From Okeania sp. SIO2B3 (GTDB taxonomy: Bacteria; Cyanobacteriota; Cyanobacteriia; Cyanobacteriales; Microcoleaceae), in NCBI RefSeq assembly GCF_010672525.1, contig NZ_JAAHGH010000076.1, forward strand, positions 1-38,550: a stretch of DNA of 38,550 nt, written 5' to 3'. How positions within the stretch are numbered: the stretch's first letter is position 1; each line of letters begins with the position of its first letter. The notes below the pieces were generated by a model. That model saw nothing but the letters and a program-made list of their open reading frames with translations, ran no database searches and was not told the origin of the DNA. Shown piece by piece: positions 37,685-38,550 of the stretch. A program made the translations under genes and the position numbers.

Positions 37685-37754
37685 CAAAAAAACTTAAATT
37701 TTTTGTAGATATTCACCCTTGGGTTTACACAAACAATACCAGCGGACATGATAT
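37685..37754 (-). repeat. Repeat family K, copy K2
   Basis: Inverted copy of K1: AACTTAAATT, TGTAGATATTCAC, TTTACACAAA and GACATGATATA in the mirrored order. Confidence 0.7.
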
Positions 37755-37756
37755 AG

Positions 37757-37884
37757 TTGATAATTTATGGATAAAAATTGATTTTATTTTGGATTTTTGG
37801 AGAGGTCTATGATTCTGATATTTATTACTCCTCAACTACCCCACTCCCTCACTCCCCTACTCCCCTACTCCTCTACTCCCCCAC
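37757..37884. repeat. Family G fragment (G6) and 8-mer tandem repeat next to the nanE stop
   Basis: 37757-37803 repeats 47 bp of G5 exactly, ending GGATTTTTGGAGA. From about 37838 CCCCTACT-type 8-mers run up to the base directly after the nanE stop (37885). On the minus strand they are purine-rich. Confidence 0.8.
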
Positions 37885-38550
37885 TTAAGAAATAATCTCA
37901 ATTTTGTAAGCTTTGACTTTACTATCAATTCCTGTAATATCTGTCCCGACAACAACAGCATCAGCTCCTAAATTCATGGCTTTTTTTGCCATTGTCGGAG
38001 AAGCAATACCTCCTTCACAAATTACTGCTACTTCTAAGTTTTCTACTATCTGTTTTAACAACTCAAAACCAGGAGGAGATTTTGTGATTGTTTGCTCAGT
38101 ATAACCATACAAAGTAGTAGCAACAAAATCCGCACCTACTTCTACAGCTAGTTGTGCTGCTTCTATAGTATCTACATCGGCCATTACTGGTTTTCCTAAT
38201 TCATTATGAATACGAGTAATTAATGTTGCTAAAGTTTCTCCTCCCGGACGTTTTCTGGCAGTAGCATCAACAGCAATAATATCTGCTCCGGCCTTAGCGA
38301 TCGCTTCTGCATCTGAAAATTGAGGCGTAATATAAACTTCAAATTCTGGTATTTGTTGCTTCCACAAACCAATTATTGGTTGAGTAACTCTCTGTCGTAC
38401 TGCTCGAATATGGGATGGTGTATCTATTCTCACTGCTGAAGCTCCCTGATTTATAGATGCTTGTGCCATAGCTGCAATAACTTCTGGGTGATGTAAAGGG
38501 GAGTCAGTGGGAGCTTGACAAGAAACTATTAAACCTTTTGGTAATGATAT
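37885..38550 (-). CDS. nanE: N-acetylmannosamine-6-phosphate 2-epimerase, 5' end outside the window
   Basis: NanE converts ManNAc-6-P to GlcNAc-6-P in amino-sugar or sialic acid breakdown. The frame is open to the right edge: ISLPKGLIVSCQAPTDSPLH (continuing HPEVIAAMAQ) precedes the internal ATG at 38469, so the true start is a few codons outside. Typical TIM-barrel motifs are ADIIAVDATARKRP, KPVMADVDT, ADFVATTLYGYT and VICEGGIASP. Catalytic lysine and glutamate-type residues are in the DATARKRP and CEGGI motifs. The stop TAA is directly followed by an 8-mer repeat. No other nan gene is visible. Confidence 0.93.
   Translation of the reverse strand: MSLPKGLIVSCQAPTDSPLHHPEVIAAMAQASINQGASAVRIDTPSHIRAVRQRVTQPIIGLWKQQIPEFEVYITPQFSDAEAIAKAGADIIAVDATARKRPGGETLATLITRIHNELGKPVMADVDTIEAAQLAVEVGADFVATTLYGYTEQTITKSPPGFELLKQIVENLEVAVICEGGIASPTMAKKAMNLGADAVVVGTDITGIDSKVKAYKIEIIS

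Larger units (their letters stand above)
36333..37884. other. 1.55-kb spacer of stacked repeats
   Basis: Positions 36333-36660 show no element I can name. ATCATGTCCGGTTGAATAGT at 36670 is shared in part with K1 and K2 and may be an element end. F4, G5, F5, K2 and G6 then follow almost without unique sequence, and an 8-mer tandem repeat reaches the nanE stop. Confidence 0.65.

Overview
The window looks like chromosomal DNA of a filamentous marine cyanobacterium of the Trichodesmium/Okeania/Lyngbya type. This is inference, from these observations: low GC with many HIP1 octamers (GCGATCGC), cyanobacteria-typical proteins (DUF1816, a sterol desaturase/SDR fusion, multi-PAS kinase, Uma2, pilBTC with an extended PilB), and unusually repeat-rich spacers. 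By my count only about 69% of the window is coding.

Layout. 0.2-9 kb: housekeeping and small genes (sugar O-acetyltransferase, alpha/beta hydrolase, DUF1816, rlmB, Mini-RNase III, a STAS protein that seems to start at ATT, carA, a retropepsin-like protease, trpD). 9-14.3 kb: a 997-residue five-PAS histidine kinase, a WD40 protein that looks like the surviving C-terminal part of a larger protein, and a UPF0175/DUF3368 toxin-antitoxin pair whose toxin has an internal stop. 14.6-21.6 kb (minus strand): grpE, dnaK, dnaJ, then tusA-rsgA, the chaperone genes pushed apart by IS200/IS605-type debris and small palindromic elements. 23.3-28.6 kb (plus strand): pilB, pilT, pilC, the type IV pilus extension ATPase, retraction ATPase and platform protein. 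29.2-32 kb: an orphan protein, a membrane-anchored GTPase with an overlapping small partner gene, and a Uma2 nuclease gene broken by one stop codon. 32.6-38.5 kb (minus strand): the desaturase/SDR fusion, PBP2 and the 3' part of nanE, which runs off the right edge.

The spacers carry at least seven families of short elements without an encoded transposase (called A, F, G, H, K, N and P here), plus IS605-like hairpins and tnpB fragments, and 7-9 bp short tandem repeats. The strongest cross-window pattern is that these repeats repeatedly abut or overlap stop codons, and that the tandem repeats there are purine-rich on the coding strand. I saw no rRNA, tRNA, CRISPR array, prophage or intact transposase. 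The best candidates for something undescribed are the stop-codon/repeat association, the ATT-initiated STAS gene and the GTPase/partner pair; none is a proven new system.
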